From NCBI GenBank assembly GCA_030123525.1, contig CP126125.1:2542001-2606000 (forward strand): a stretch of DNA of 64,000 nucleotides, given 5' to 3'. Shown in pieces: positions 1 through 7,788 of the stretch (position 1 is the first letter of the stretch; every line of letters begins with the position of its first letter). The notes below the pieces were generated by a model that saw only the letters and a program-made list of their open reading frames with translations, was not told the DNA's origin and did no database searches. Position numbers and translations under genes: made by a program. The DNA is from ELB16-189 sp018266435 (GTDB lineage Bacteria; Bacteroidota; Bacteroidia; Cytophagales; Cyclobacteriaceae).

Positions 1-302
1 TTTGGATGGCACATGGCGAAGGGATGTTTAAACTTCCGGCCGATTCATCAGTCTATAGGGTTGCAGCAACGTATTCGTACCATGACTACCCGGCAAATCC
101 CAACGGTTCTGATTTTTCGGTGGCAGCGCTTGGCTCTAAAGATGGCCGGCATTTGGCCATTATGCCACACATTGAGCGGAGTTTGTTTCCTTGGAATTGG
201 CCACATTATACGAGAGATAAAAGAAGAGATGAAGTGGGGCCATGGATGGAAGCGTTTGCCAATGCAAAAAACTGGATTGAAAAAAACCTGACCCTCCCAT
301 GA
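1..302 (+). CDS. purL: Phosphoribosylformylglycinamidine synthase, C-terminal end (partial)
   Basis: This is the 3' end of a gene that starts before the window. The frame is open from base 3 and about 99 residues are visible. They match the C-terminal glutaminase (class I amidotransferase) domain of the long single-chain PurL, which makes FGAM in de novo purine synthesis. Visible marks are WMAHGEG, NPNGSDFSVA, SKDGRHLAIMPH and HIER; the His and Glu of HIER are the usual His-Glu part of the catalytic triad. The catalytic Cys lies upstream of the window. The stop overlaps the next start (ATGA, 299-302), so the following barrel gene is probably co-transcribed. Confidence 0.9.
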   Translation, partial: WMAHGEGMFKLPADSSVYRVAATYSYHDYPANPNGSDFSVAALGSKDGRHLAIMPHIERSLFPWNWPHYTRDKRRDEVGPWMEAFANAKNWIEKNLTLP

Positions 303-1516
303 AATACATTTACCTGTCACTATTGATGGCTTATTATTTTTCTGAAGCATCGGCTCAAGATTCCATCGTTAGTAAAGGCATAGATAGTACTCAGTTGCGC
401 GACTTAAGCGATTTATTCAGTAAGAAAAAGAAAGCGAAAAAAAAGAAAGTAGAAATAGCGGTAGCTCCTGATTTTACCTACCTGCCGGCAGCCGGTTATT
501 CAATGCAAACGGGCTTTGCCGGGGTGGTTACCGCCAACCTGTCGTTTCGTTTAGCGAAAGGAAGGGATGCCAAACAATCAACAATTAATACAAGCTTTAC
601 CTATTCGCAGTACAACCAAACTATCTTGCCACTGATGGCCAATATTTGGAGTAAAAACGGCAAATGGAATTATATTGTTGATTGGCGCTACATGAATTAC
701 CCTTCGCCCACTTGGGGGCTGGCCGGGAGGGCCGATCCCAATGATAAAAGCGGAACAGGCAATGGATACACAATTAATTTTAAGTACTGGAAAATCCATC
801 AGATGATATTGAGGGCTTTGTCAAAAAATGTATTCATTGGTACAGGATATTATTTTGACAAATTCAACGATATCAGTGAACTGGGAGCCAATGGCCAGCC
901 GGCACCGCCCGACACCTATTTAAAAAAACAAGGACTTACCAACCGTGATGAAATAGGAATTGGTATTCCATTCAGGTTTTTACTTGATTCACGAATCAAC
1001 CAACTCAACCCTAATCAAGGATGGTACCTGAGTGTGACCTGGAGAGATAACCTGGTTTCATTAGGCAGCAAAAAAAATTGGCAGTCGCTGGTAATCGATG
1101 TGCGAAAATATTTTCAGATCACCCGCTCAGGAAACACACTGGCGTTTTGGGTGTACTCGTGGCGCAGTGCCAAGGGCACCCCATACTTAATGTTGCCCAG
1201 CACAGGATGGGATGACAGCTATAACACCGGCCGGGGCTACATTCAAGGGCGATTCCGCAGCAACATCATGAACTACATGGAAGCAGAATACCGCTTTAAG
1301 ATTACCCACAATGGCCTGCTGGGCATGGTGCTTTTTGCTAATGTACAATCGTACAAACAAAACCTGGTTTCTGGCCGCGAGGTGCTGGCACCGGCAGCAG
1401 GTACCGGTTTGCGTATTAAACTCAATAAAAACTCAGGGGCTAATCTCTGCATAGATTACGGAGTAGGTCAAAACGGATCGCAAGGCTTTTTTGTAAACCT
1501 GGGCGAAGTCTTTTAA
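299..1516 (+). CDS. Omp85/BamA-like outer-membrane beta-barrel protein
   Basis: A 405-residue protein with an N-terminal signal peptide (likely cleaved after SEASAQ), a lysine-rich stretch at about residues 42-52, then a region of alternating beta-strand character. The segment RGYIQGRFRSN near residue 310 resembles the conserved R-G-[FY]-x-x-G-R-[FY]-R-D motif of the Omp85/surface-antigen barrel, and the chain ends in an aromatic-rich strand. No POTRA domain is evident, so this is a barrel-only member that probably sits in the outer membrane. It overlaps the purL stop by 4 bases and is followed by a terminator. The specific function is unknown; a patatin-less or transporter role cannot be told apart here. 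Confidence 0.75.
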   Translation: MKYIYLSLLMAYYFSEASAQDSIVSKGIDSTQLRDLSDLFSKKKKAKKKKVEIAVAPDFTYLPAAGYSMQTGFAGVVTANLSFRLAKGRDAKQSTINTSFTYSQYNQTILPLMANIWSKNGKWNYIVDWRYMNYPSPTWGLAGRADPNDKSGTGNGYTINFKYWKIHQMILRALSKNVFIGTGYYFDKFNDISELGANGQPAPPDTYLKKQGLTNRDEIGIGIPFRFLLDSRINQLNPNQGWYLSVTWRDNLVSLGSKKNWQSLVIDVRKYFQITRSGNTLAFWVYSWRSAKGTPYLMLPSTGWDDSYNTGRGYIQGRFRSNIMNYMEAEYRFKITHNGLLGMVLFANVQSYKQNLVSGREVLAPAAGTGLRIKLNKNSGANLCIDYGVGQNGSQGFFVNLGEVF

Positions 1517-1540
1517 TTTTTTTAATCCGGTTTATATCTA

Positions 1541-1568
1541 AAATCCCCTTTTCGGGGGATATTTTTTT
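1541..1568 (+). terminator. Rho-independent terminator after the purL/barrel unit
   Basis: ATCCCC (1543-1548) pairs with GGGGAT (1555-1560) across a 6-base loop and is followed by A and seven T. It lies 25 bases after the barrel stop and ends that transcription unit. Confidence 0.7.
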
Positions 1569-1620
1569 GTGTTGAAAGAAAGAATTTTGAGTATTCAAAC
1601 TCAAACAACAACACTCAATT

Positions 1621-2376
1621 ATGAAAACGAATCGAATTTTATTACTTATCCCTTTAGTGGGCTTGTTGGCTTGCTCAAAAAACAACTCAACAACCCCCAC
1701 ACCGGCTTTGCAAAATGCAAAGATAACCGTCACACCTGTTCAATTGCCAAGTGCAATGAGTACGTATGCGCAAAATAATTCATACGCTGCTTCCGTAACA
1801 GGATATATTGCTGCAGCCAATGGGCTAACAACATTCACCTCTGAGTTAGTAGTTCCGGCAGGAGGAACTAATTCTGGTAAGATCACGGCCTCTAACGCAC
1901 GCATAGCGGCTACAGAATCCACCACGCAAACCTGGACATATACTGACCCGGGCACCGGGCAAGCAGTTGGTTACCAGGTTACCGATGAAGGTACATCTTA
2001 CCTGTGGGAATATTTTTTCCGGGCTTCACCCAATGCAAGTTGGATTAAAGTGATCAATGCCAGTGAACAAAAAGATGGCAGCTTGGGAGACTTGAAAGTT
2101 TATGATTATCAAGGAGCCAACCCAAGTGTAGTTACAGCTGAATACAATTGGACAAAAAATGCCTCTCAGTATGTGTTTACGTACACAGACAACACGGGAC
2201 CGGATTATTTTGTCATAACAGTGAACAATGATAAATCAGGAAATATTGTAGGGTATAACGGAACTGGTGCCAGCGCTTTACTTGCGTATAAATATACGTG
2301 GGGTGCAGATGGGCACGGCACATGGACATTATACGATACGGATGGAGTAACAGTAACCGGCAGTGGTACATGGTAA
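1621..2376 (+). CDS. Secreted lipoprotein of unknown function
   Basis: A 251-residue protein. The N-terminus MKTNRILLLIPLVGLLACS carries a lipobox (LLAC) with the acylated Cys at residue 18, followed by a Ser/Thr/Pro/Asn-rich linker (about residues 19-30). The rest is rich in Thr, Tyr, Trp, Gly and Asn and looks like an all-beta secreted protein with repeated W/Y-x-D turns (for example WTYTDPGTG and YKYTWGADGHGTW). No family is recognised. It lies 31 bases upstream of a small outer-membrane barrel and probably forms a two-gene unit with it. It is expected to be anchored in the outer membrane or exposed at the surface. Confidence 0.75.
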   Translation: MKTNRILLLIPLVGLLACSKNNSTTPTPALQNAKITVTPVQLPSAMSTYAQNNSYAASVTGYIAAANGLTTFTSELVVPAGGTNSGKITASNARIAATESTTQTWTYTDPGTGQAVGYQVTDEGTSYLWEYFFRASPNASWIKVINASEQKDGSLGDLKVYDYQGANPSVVTAEYNWTKNASQYVFTYTDNTGPDYFVITVNNDKSGNIVGYNGTGASALLAYKYTWGADGHGTWTLYDTDGVTVTGSGTW

Positions 2377-2407
2377 TAATAAAACGCACAAATAAACTCA
2401 ACCAACT

Positions 2408-2944
2408 ATGAAATCAAACTCAAAAACCATCGTAAGTCTATTTGTTTTCTCAACTCTACTCTTAGCGGGAGTTAACCGCTCATTTGCCCAGGCGGGAAAA
2501 TTTTCGGCCGGTGCTGAGCTGGGGCTTCCCATGGGTAATTTTGGCGATGCGGCCAACGTGGGCATAGGAGCTTCGGCAAGGTATGAAGCGCCCATTCAGG
2601 ATAAGTTAAACTGGATTGCCAACCTGGGGTATTTACATTTTGGCGCCAAGGGTTCTAACTCAGCTGTTTCTGCATCGTATGGCATGATACCCATTCAGGG
2701 AGGTGTTAAATACTATTTCGATAAAAGTTACAGTGGGTTTTATGCAGGGGCCAATTTAGGGTTCACAATTGTTTCAGCCTCAGTAAGTTCGGGGGTCTAT
2801 TCTGGCTCCTCTTCATCAACCTATTTCTCTTTTGCACCCGGAGCCGGGTACCACTTAAGTAACCTTGATTTCGGAGCATCATTTCAAATCGTATCCAACG
2901 CAAATTATTTTAACATTCGCGTAGCTTATGTTTTTGGAAAATAA
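2408..2944 (+). CDS. Small outer-membrane beta-barrel protein (paralogue 1)
   Basis: A 178-residue protein with a signal peptide ending SFAQ (about residue 28), then an eight-strand-type barrel: alternating hydrophobic/polar strands, Gly and aromatic rich, ending RVAYVFGK with a near-terminal Phe as in many outer-membrane barrels. It is clearly paralogous to the protein at 3122-3616: both begin KFSAG or QFSAG, share GLPMGNFG / GIPTGNWS, ARYEAPIQDKLNW / ARYEAAIQKQLNW, QGGVKYYFDKSYSGFYAG / TGGVKYYVKESNSGAYVG, and end in (R)xAYVF. It is of the general Bacteroidota outer_membrane_beta-barrel type. The substrate is unknown. Confidence 0.8.
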   Translation: MKSNSKTIVSLFVFSTLLLAGVNRSFAQAGKFSAGAELGLPMGNFGDAANVGIGASARYEAPIQDKLNWIANLGYLHFGAKGSNSAVSASYGMIPIQGGVKYYFDKSYSGFYAGANLGFTIVSASVSSGVYSGSSSSTYFSFAPGAGYHLSNLDFGASFQIVSNANYFNIRVAYVFGK

Positions 2945-2974
2945 AATAAGATAAACTTTTAATTTAGTTTAGGT

Positions 2975-3007
2975 AAAAAGGCTGTCTCATAAGGGCAGCC
3001 TTTTTTT
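2975..3007 (+). terminator. Rho-independent terminator
   Basis: GGCTGTC pairs with GGCAGCC (one T-G wobble), extended by A5 against T5, with a 7-base loop and a T7 tail. It ends the lipoprotein/barrel unit 30 bases after the barrel stop. Confidence 0.85.
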
Positions 3008-3069
3008 ATTATTTATAGAGCTGGCTCTCTTGAGCCGGGTATCCCAATACATTTCAGTTCATACAGGCA

Positions 3070-3099
3070 TTGACAGCAATTTTTTCTTGTTTACCTTTG
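3070..3099 (+). promoter_or_regulatory. Bacteroidota-type promoter for the second barrel gene
   Basis: TTGACA begins at 3070 and TACCTTTG is at 3092-3099, giving TTG, exactly 19 bases, then a perfect TAnnTTTG -7 element. The start codon at 3122 lies 22 bases downstream, leaving a short leader. It shows that the second barrel gene has its own promoter. Confidence 0.7.
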
Positions 3100-3121
3100 A
3101 ACCAACCAAATAAATCTATTC

Positions 3122-3616
3122 ATGAAAAACAACAAATTCAATTTTCTTGTCTTAGCGTTCGTTGTACTCAGCGCATCATCGGCATTTGCCCAGTTTTCTG
3201 CTGGCTTTAATGCGGGCATACCCACCGGAAACTGGTCAAACTACTGGGGCATGGGTTGGGGTATTGATGCCCGCTACGAAGCAGCCATTCAAAAACAATT
3301 AAACTGGACGGCTTCTATCGGGTTTAACTCTTTTGCCGGTAAAAACGGTATCACTTCCATTACAGCAGTGCCTGTTACAGGAGGTGTAAAATACTATGTG
3401 AAGGAGAGCAATAGTGGGGCGTATGTAGGTGCAGATATTGGTCTCTATTTTTTATCAGCCAGTTCAGGAGGCGCATCAGGTAGCACTACTCGATTTGGTT
3501 TTGCACCGGTACTCGGGTATCGTGTTAATAAATTTGATTTTTCATTCCGTTACAATGCAGTCACCGACTTTAGTTATGTTGGTTTGCGGGCTGCTTATGT
3601 TTTTCCCGGAAAATAA
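3122..3616 (+). CDS. Small outer-membrane beta-barrel protein (paralogue 2)
   Basis: A 164-residue protein with a signal peptide cleaved after SAFAQ (about residue 24), followed by short amphipathic strands ending AAYVFPGK. It is a tandem paralogue of the gene at 2408-2944, and the aligned blocks are given there. It differs by shorter extracellular loops and by having its own promoter (3070-3099) and a bidirectional terminator (3637-3670). It is a predicted outer-membrane protein of unknown role. The pair looks like a local duplication with independent expression. Confidence 0.8.
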   Translation: MKNNKFNFLVLAFVVLSASSAFAQFSAGFNAGIPTGNWSNYWGMGWGIDARYEAAIQKQLNWTASIGFNSFAGKNGITSITAVPVTGGVKYYVKESNSGAYVGADIGLYFLSASSGGASGSTTRFGFAPVLGYRVNKFDFSFRYNAVTDFSYVGLRAAYVFPGK

Positions 3617-3636
3617 TTTTTAGTATCGTTAAAAGA

Positions 3637-3670
3637 AAAGAGCCGACTCAATTCGAGTCGGCTCTTTTTT
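3637..3670. terminator. Bidirectional terminator between barrel gene and yebC
   Basis: A perfect inverted repeat: AAAAGAGCCGACTC, loop AATTC (sharing the flanking C), then GAGTCGGCTCTTTT, with T-runs on both sides. It serves both convergent genes, and its right edge touches the yebC stop codon (3669-3671). Confidence 0.9.
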
Positions 3671-4376
3671 ATGCCAGGTTATGATACACGTTTTGCACGT
3701 CTTCATCTTCCTCGATGGCCTCAATGCACTTTAACACTTCATCCTGTTCGTTTTCTGATAATTCTTTGGTAGTTGTAGGAATGTATTGTAACGCAGAACT
3801 TTTGGCATCCATTTTTTTATTTTCAAGAAATTTTAGAAAATGACCAAACTCGGTAAACTTGGTATAAATGGTTATCTCTTCTTTATCTTGTTGAATATCT
3901 TCCGCTCCGGCATCAATTAAGTCTAATTCAATTTCTGATAAATTCAGTTTAGCGGGATCAAACTTGAATACCCCTTTCCGTTCAAACATAAAAGCCACCG
4001 ACCCTGAGTTGCACATGTTGCCTCCGTTTTTAGAAAAGTGAAGACGAATGTTGGCTACCGTTCGGGTAGGATTATCCGTGGCGCACTCGACCACTACTGG
4101 TACACCGTGCGGGGCATAGCCTTCGTACACTACTTCCTGAAAATCTTTTTCCTCTTTAGAGGAAGCCCGTTTGATGGCCGACTCCACCCGGTCTTTGGGC
4201 ATGTTTACGCCTTTGGCATTTTGTATAGCCATCCGTAGTTTCGGATTGTTATCGGGGTTTGGCCCGGCTTGCTTTACGGCAATGGCTATGTCTTTGCCGA
4301 TGCGGGTAAATGCTTTCGCCATCTTGTCGAAGCGAGCAAACATTTTGTGTTTTCGTTTTTCAAAAATGCGTCCCAT
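3669..4376 (-). CDS. YebC/PmpR family protein (TACO1 family)
   Basis: A 235-residue protein of normal length for the family. Recognisable family blocks are MGRIFEKRKHKMFARFDKMAK, FTRIGKDIAIAVKQAGPNPDNNPKLR, NAKGVNMPKDRVESAIKRA, YEGYAPHGVPVVVECATDN and RTVANIRLHFSKNGGN. Members were first described as DNA-binding regulators, and more recent work on the family links them to ribosome function at difficult sequences; which role applies here cannot be read from the sequence. The start ATG (4374-4376) gives the canonical MGR N-terminus of the Bacteroidota form. It is transcribed alone toward a shared terminator. Confidence 0.92.
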   Translation of the reverse strand: MGRIFEKRKHKMFARFDKMAKAFTRIGKDIAIAVKQAGPNPDNNPKLRMAIQNAKGVNMPKDRVESAIKRASSKEEKDFQEVVYEGYAPHGVPVVVECATDNPTRTVANIRLHFSKNGGNMCNSGSVAFMFERKGVFKFDPAKLNLSEIELDLIDAGAEDIQQDKEEITIYTKFTEFGHFLKFLENKKMDAKSSALQYIPTTTKELSENEQDEVLKCIEAIEEDEDVQNVYHNLA

Positions 4377-4431
4377 GGGTTAGAAAATTAACGCGACAAA
4401 AATAACGTTTATAGCCCATTGTCCAAGTCTC

Positions 4432-4462
4432 TTGACAATTGCCAACCGACTAATTACTTTTG
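4432..4462 (+). promoter_or_regulatory. Promoter for the 35-residue protein
   Basis: TTGACA at 4432-4437 is followed, with 20 bases after the TTG, by TACTTTTG at 4455-4462, a perfect TAnnTTTG. The start codon is at 4488. It lies in the divergent gap between yebC and the small gene. Confidence 0.65.
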
Positions 4463-4487
4463 AGTAACAACTTAAAACCAAAATTTT

Positions 4488-4595
4488 ATGTCAAAAGGAA
4501 TGGATAAAAAGAAAGAGACTAAGAAAGAAGCCAAGAAATCGCTTAAAGAAAAACGCGCTGAAAAAAAAGCTAAACGCGCAGGTAAGAATTTCTGA
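4488..4595 (+). CDS. Small lysine-rich protein (35 residues)
   Basis: ATG at 4488, stop TGA at 4593-4595. The product is about half Lys, Glu and Ala (starts MSKGMDKKKETKKE, contains KEKRAEKKAKRAGKNF), so it is strongly basic and probably a charged helix or disordered. Support for a real gene: a good promoter at 4432-4462, a coding-like composition and a terminator at 4687-4719. Similar short MSKGxxxKKExKKK proteins are, as far as I recall, common in Bacteroidota, with no assigned function; nucleic-acid or ribosome binding would be a guess. Confidence 0.65.
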   Translation: MSKGMDKKKETKKEAKKSLKEKRAEKKAKRAGKNF

Positions 4596-4686
4596 TTTTT
4601 TCTAGTTGTTGTTGCGCAGCCAACGAATAAGCGGAACATTCGTTTTTCCGACTTAAAAAATTCTTTCTTCCTGAAAACACAATTCT

Positions 4687-4719
4687 AAAAAACTTTGATA
4701 CCCAGTCAAAGTTTTTTTT
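4687..4719 (+). terminator. Rho-independent terminator
   Basis: AAAAAACTTTGA (4687-4698) pairs with TCAAAGTTTTTTT (4706-4718) around a 7-base loop. It ends the small basic-protein transcript. Confidence 0.75.
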
Positions 4720-4752
4720 ATTTATTTCTTTAACAAATTATAGAGTAATGCG

Positions 4753-4760
4753 TATATTTG
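4753..4760 (+). promoter_or_regulatory. -7 element ahead of the PadR gene
   Basis: TATATTTG matches TAnnTTTG, 19 bases before the PadR start at 4780. No clear TTG is seen at the usual distance upstream, so this is weaker than the promoters at 3070 and 4432. Confidence 0.45.
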
Positions 4761-4779
4761 TTTTACAAAACATAGACAA

Positions 4780-5109
4780 ATGCAAAAAGAATACCTCGGT
4801 GAATTTGAAGAACTTGTTCTTACCATGGTGGGAATTTTACAAGAAGATGCCTACGGCAATGCTATCGTAAATGAAATAATAGAACGGGTTGGTCGCAAAG
4901 TAAACCTTAGCGCGGTTCATGTTACGCTGTATCGACTTGAAGATAAAGGCTATGTGAAATCGAGCATGGGAGGCGCAACGAATGCGCGCGGTGGAAGGCG
5001 CAAACGAATATTTCAAATAACTAACGCAGGCCTGGCAATGCTTCGCGCCAAGAAAGAACAACAGGTGCAGTTATGGAAATTGGTTCCACAATTGAAAATA
5101 ACAGGCTGA
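4780..5109 (+). CDS. PadR family transcriptional regulator
   Basis: A 109-residue protein with the PadR winged helix: an N-terminal helix GEFEELVLTMVGIL, YGNAIVNEI, the recognition region LSAVHVTLYRLEDKGYV and the wing GGRRKRIFQITNAGLAML. It is short, lacking the extended C-terminal dimer helices of larger PadR proteins. It is followed after 12 bases by two permeases carrying an N-terminal permease prefix domain. This PadR-plus-permease arrangement is common in Bacteroidota and Acidobacteria and suggests that the regulator controls the permease operon. Confidence 0.9.
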   Translation: MQKEYLGEFEELVLTMVGILQEDAYGNAIVNEIIERVGRKVNLSAVHVTLYRLEDKGYVKSSMGGATNARGGRRKRIFQITNAGLAMLRAKKEQQVQLWKLVPQLKITG

Positions 5110-5121
5110 TTGTTTTTTAGA

Positions 5122-7788
5122 ATGAAAGAAATTAAAGAACCTCAATGGATCATTCGATTCCTTCATTGGTTCTGCCCGCCAGAATTAACAGAAGGCATTG
5201 AAGGCGATTTAGTTGAAAAATTTGAAGAGGATTTGAAAGTACTGGGCAGGAAGAAGGCCAACCGAAATTTGTTTTGGAACACACTCAACTTTTTCAGACC
5301 CTCCATCATCCTCAGAAATAAATTTAAACGTGGCATAATTCATACCATTATGATTGGAAATTATTTTACGGTTGCAACACGCAACATACTCAAACGCAAA
5401 ATGTTCTCCTTCATCAACGCGTTTGGATTGAGCATCGGAATTTCTTTTTGCATCCTTATTTACCTGTTCATTAAAGATGAAAAGAGTTTTGATCAATTTC
5501 ACGCCAACAAAAATCAGATTTTCCGGATTGAAGTCAAACTTTACGAAACCTGGCAGCACGATACGAAAAACCCCTACAGGCGCGATGCCTGGTTGCAGGC
5601 AGCTCTTCGCGATGCCCTCAAGGATGAATTGCCTGAAATAAAATATGCAACGCGCTTCAACCAAGATTACAGCGGTGTGCTGCGTTATCAAGACAAAATC
5701 TTTTCCGAAAAGATTTCCTATACGGACAAAGATTTTTTCAAGATGTTTTCTTTCAAATTGCTTGCAGGCAATGCAGAAAAACTTTTTGACAACAAACTCG
5801 ATGTAGTTATTACACCTGCTATCGCTGAAAAATATTTTGGAAAGGACGACCCGATGGGAAAAACAATTTCCATCGACAACGAAGGTGAGAAACTTTTTAC
5901 TGTAGCCGGAATCATTGAAGCTCCTCCTGTCAATTCAAGTTTTGATTTTAAAATATTGATACCCGAAGAAAACCGTCCTCGCTACGAAAGGCAAATGACA
6001 CAATGGGGAAACTTCAACACACCTTGCTTTGTTCAACTTGTTGAAAAAACAGATACATTAAAATTCAGAGCCAATCTTGATAAAGTTGTTCAAAAATACA
6101 TGGGCGATAAGTTAGAGAAGTGGAGAAAGGAAGCCACCATTCCCATTCCAAAAAATGTGAAGATGCTTGAGCTTCTATTCACTCCATTGCCTGACATTCA
6201 CTTGATGAAATCCATCGGCTGGCACAAAGTCAGCGATCCGCAATACTCTTATATTCTTGGCGGAATCGCTTTGTTAGTTTTGGTGATTGCGTGTATCAAC
6301 TACATTTCACTTGCACTCACTACATCCGCATCGCGAAGGAAAGAAGTGGGTGTGCGAAAAGCGGCTGGTGCTGGCCGCAAACAGCTCATGTATCAATTTG
6401 GATTTGAATCTTTATTGCTGGCGTGCATCTCTATGTTAATCGGAATTATACTTGTTGTTCTTTTTCTTCCTTCGTTCAATCAATTTACAGGGAAAGGAAT
6501 TGCGATCGAATGGAAAGATTGGATAGAATTATTGAGCATTGGGTTTGTGCTTACTTTTGTTGTTGGACTTTTGGCGGGAAGTTATCCGTCTGCTTTTCTT
6601 TCACACTTTCAGCCGGCATTGGTTTTAAAAGGACAATTTACTTCACGGCTTCAGGCAGGCTTTACAAAACCGCTTGTGGTGTTGCAGTTCTTTTTATCAG
6701 CGAGCCTGATCATTTGCTCGGTGATCATGTATCGTCAAATGAAATTTGTTGCTACAAAAGATCTCGGCTACAACAAAGATCAGACGCTTGTAATCCCAAC
6801 ACAAACTGGCTGGAATGAAGAAGCAAACAAAGCTGTGGAACGTTTCAGAACACGTGCACAAAATGAGAGCGGAATAGTTGCAGTGTCAGGAACAAGTTCT
6901 TCTTTCAATCAAGGTTATTCGCGTTATGGATATAAAATCAAGGACGAACAAAAATCGGCTTATGTTTTTGCAGTTGATCCAAATTATCTCTCCACACTTG
7001 GCATTCAACTTTTGCAGGGAAGAAATTTTGATGGAAATATATTTTCAGATTCTTCTGCGATCATTGTTAATGAAGCATTGGTGAAAGACATGAAGTGGAC
7101 TGATCCGTTGAACGAACATTTGAATTGGCGCGAAGACACGGTTGGCATCGGTTCGCAAGTGATTGGTGTGGTGAAAGATTATCATTTTCTTTCGCTTGAA
7201 AGAACGATTGAGCCGATGTTTCTATCGATGGACAAAAAGAACGTTGGCTATCTCACTACATTGCTTGTGCGGGTGGAGGCGGGAAATGTTCCGGCATCTC
7301 TTGACAAAGTTCGCAACCTATGGAAAGAACTTTTTCCTGATAAGCCATTTGATTATACTTTTCTGGATCAGGATGTAGCAAAGCAATACGAAAGTTATCA
7401 GCGATGGATGAGCATTACAGGGCTCGCTACAGGTTTCGCTATTTTGATTTCGTGTATGGGTTTATTTGGGTTGGCGGGCATCAATGCGGTAAACCGTACC
7501 AAAGAGATTGGAATTAGAAAAGTGTTGGGTGCCGGGCTGCCTTCCATTTTTATTTTGCTCAACAAACAATATGTGTGGCTATCGCTCATTACATTTGTAC
7601 TGGCCGTGCCGGTGTCATGGTATGTGATGAACAAGTGGCTTATCAGTTTTAAGTTTTCTATTGCCATGAGTTGGGAATTATTTGCTGTGAGTATAGTATC
7701 GGGGTTGGTTATTGCGCTGGCCACCGTAAGTTATCACGCGCTCAAAACTGCATTGATAAATCCGGTCGAGACTTTGAAGTATGAATAA
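5122..7788 (+). CDS. Orphan MacB/FtsX-type permease with permease prefix domain (1)
   Basis: An 888-residue membrane protein. An upstream TTG at 5110 is possible, but ATG 5122 gives the family-typical N-terminus. Residues 1-75 form the permease prefix domain (WFCPPELTEGIEGDLVEKFEEDL...FFRPSIILRNKF). Next come a first membrane helix (about 92-115), a MacB-type periplasmic domain (about 120-365), an FtsX block of three helices with RRKEVGVRKAAGAG, a second periplasmic domain (about 520-760) and a final FtsX block with RTKEIGIRKVLGAG. No ATPase or MacA-like gene is adjacent, so it is an orphan permease. Its transport or mechanical role is unknown. It overlaps the next gene by 8 bases. Confidence 0.88.
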   Translation: MKEIKEPQWIIRFLHWFCPPELTEGIEGDLVEKFEEDLKVLGRKKANRNLFWNTLNFFRPSIILRNKFKRGIIHTIMIGNYFTVATRNILKRKMFSFINAFGLSIGISFCILIYLFIKDEKSFDQFHANKNQIFRIEVKLYETWQHDTKNPYRRDAWLQAALRDALKDELPEIKYATRFNQDYSGVLRYQDKIFSEKISYTDKDFFKMFSFKLLAGNAEKLFDNKLDVVITPAIAEKYFGKDDPMGKTISIDNEGEKLFTVAGIIEAPPVNSSFDFKILIPEENRPRYERQMTQWGNFNTPCFVQLVEKTDTLKFRANLDKVVQKYMGDKLEKWRKEATIPIPKNVKMLELLFTPLPDIHLMKSIGWHKVSDPQYSYILGGIALLVLVIACINYISLALTTSASRRKEVGVRKAAGAGRKQLMYQFGFESLLLACISMLIGIILVVLFLPSFNQFTGKGIAIEWKDWIELLSIGFVLTFVVGLLAGSYPSAFLSHFQPALVLKGQFTSRLQAGFTKPLVVLQFFLSASLIICSVIMYRQMKFVATKDLGYNKDQTLVIPTQTGWNEEANKAVERFRTRAQNESGIVAVSGTSSSFNQGYSRYGYKIKDEQKSAYVFAVDPNYLSTLGIQLLQGRNFDGNIFSDSSAIIVNEALVKDMKWTDPLNEHLNWREDTVGIGSQVIGVVKDYHFLSLERTIEPMFLSMDKKNVGYLTTLLVRVEAGNVPASLDKVRNLWKELFPDKPFDYTFLDQDVAKQYESYQRWMSITGLATGFAILISCMGLFGLAGINAVNRTKEIGIRKVLGAGLPSIFILLNKQYVWLSLITFVLAVPVSWYVMNKWLISFKFSIAMSWELFAVSIVSGLVIALATVSYHALKTALINPVETLKYE

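Noticed and set aside
1440..1733. Minus-strand frame of 97 codons over the end of the barrel gene and the gap
   Set aside because: It runs through a clear terminator and across two plus-strand genes, with no family resemblance or promoter.
5209..5691. Minus-strand frame of 160 codons opposite the first permease
   Set aside because: It is the complement of well-supported coding sequence for the prefix domain and first periplasmic domain, with no recognisable protein pattern.
6423..6818. Plus-strand frame of 131 codons within the first permease
   Set aside because: It is an out-of-frame shadow of the FtsX helices, rich in Cys and Phe.
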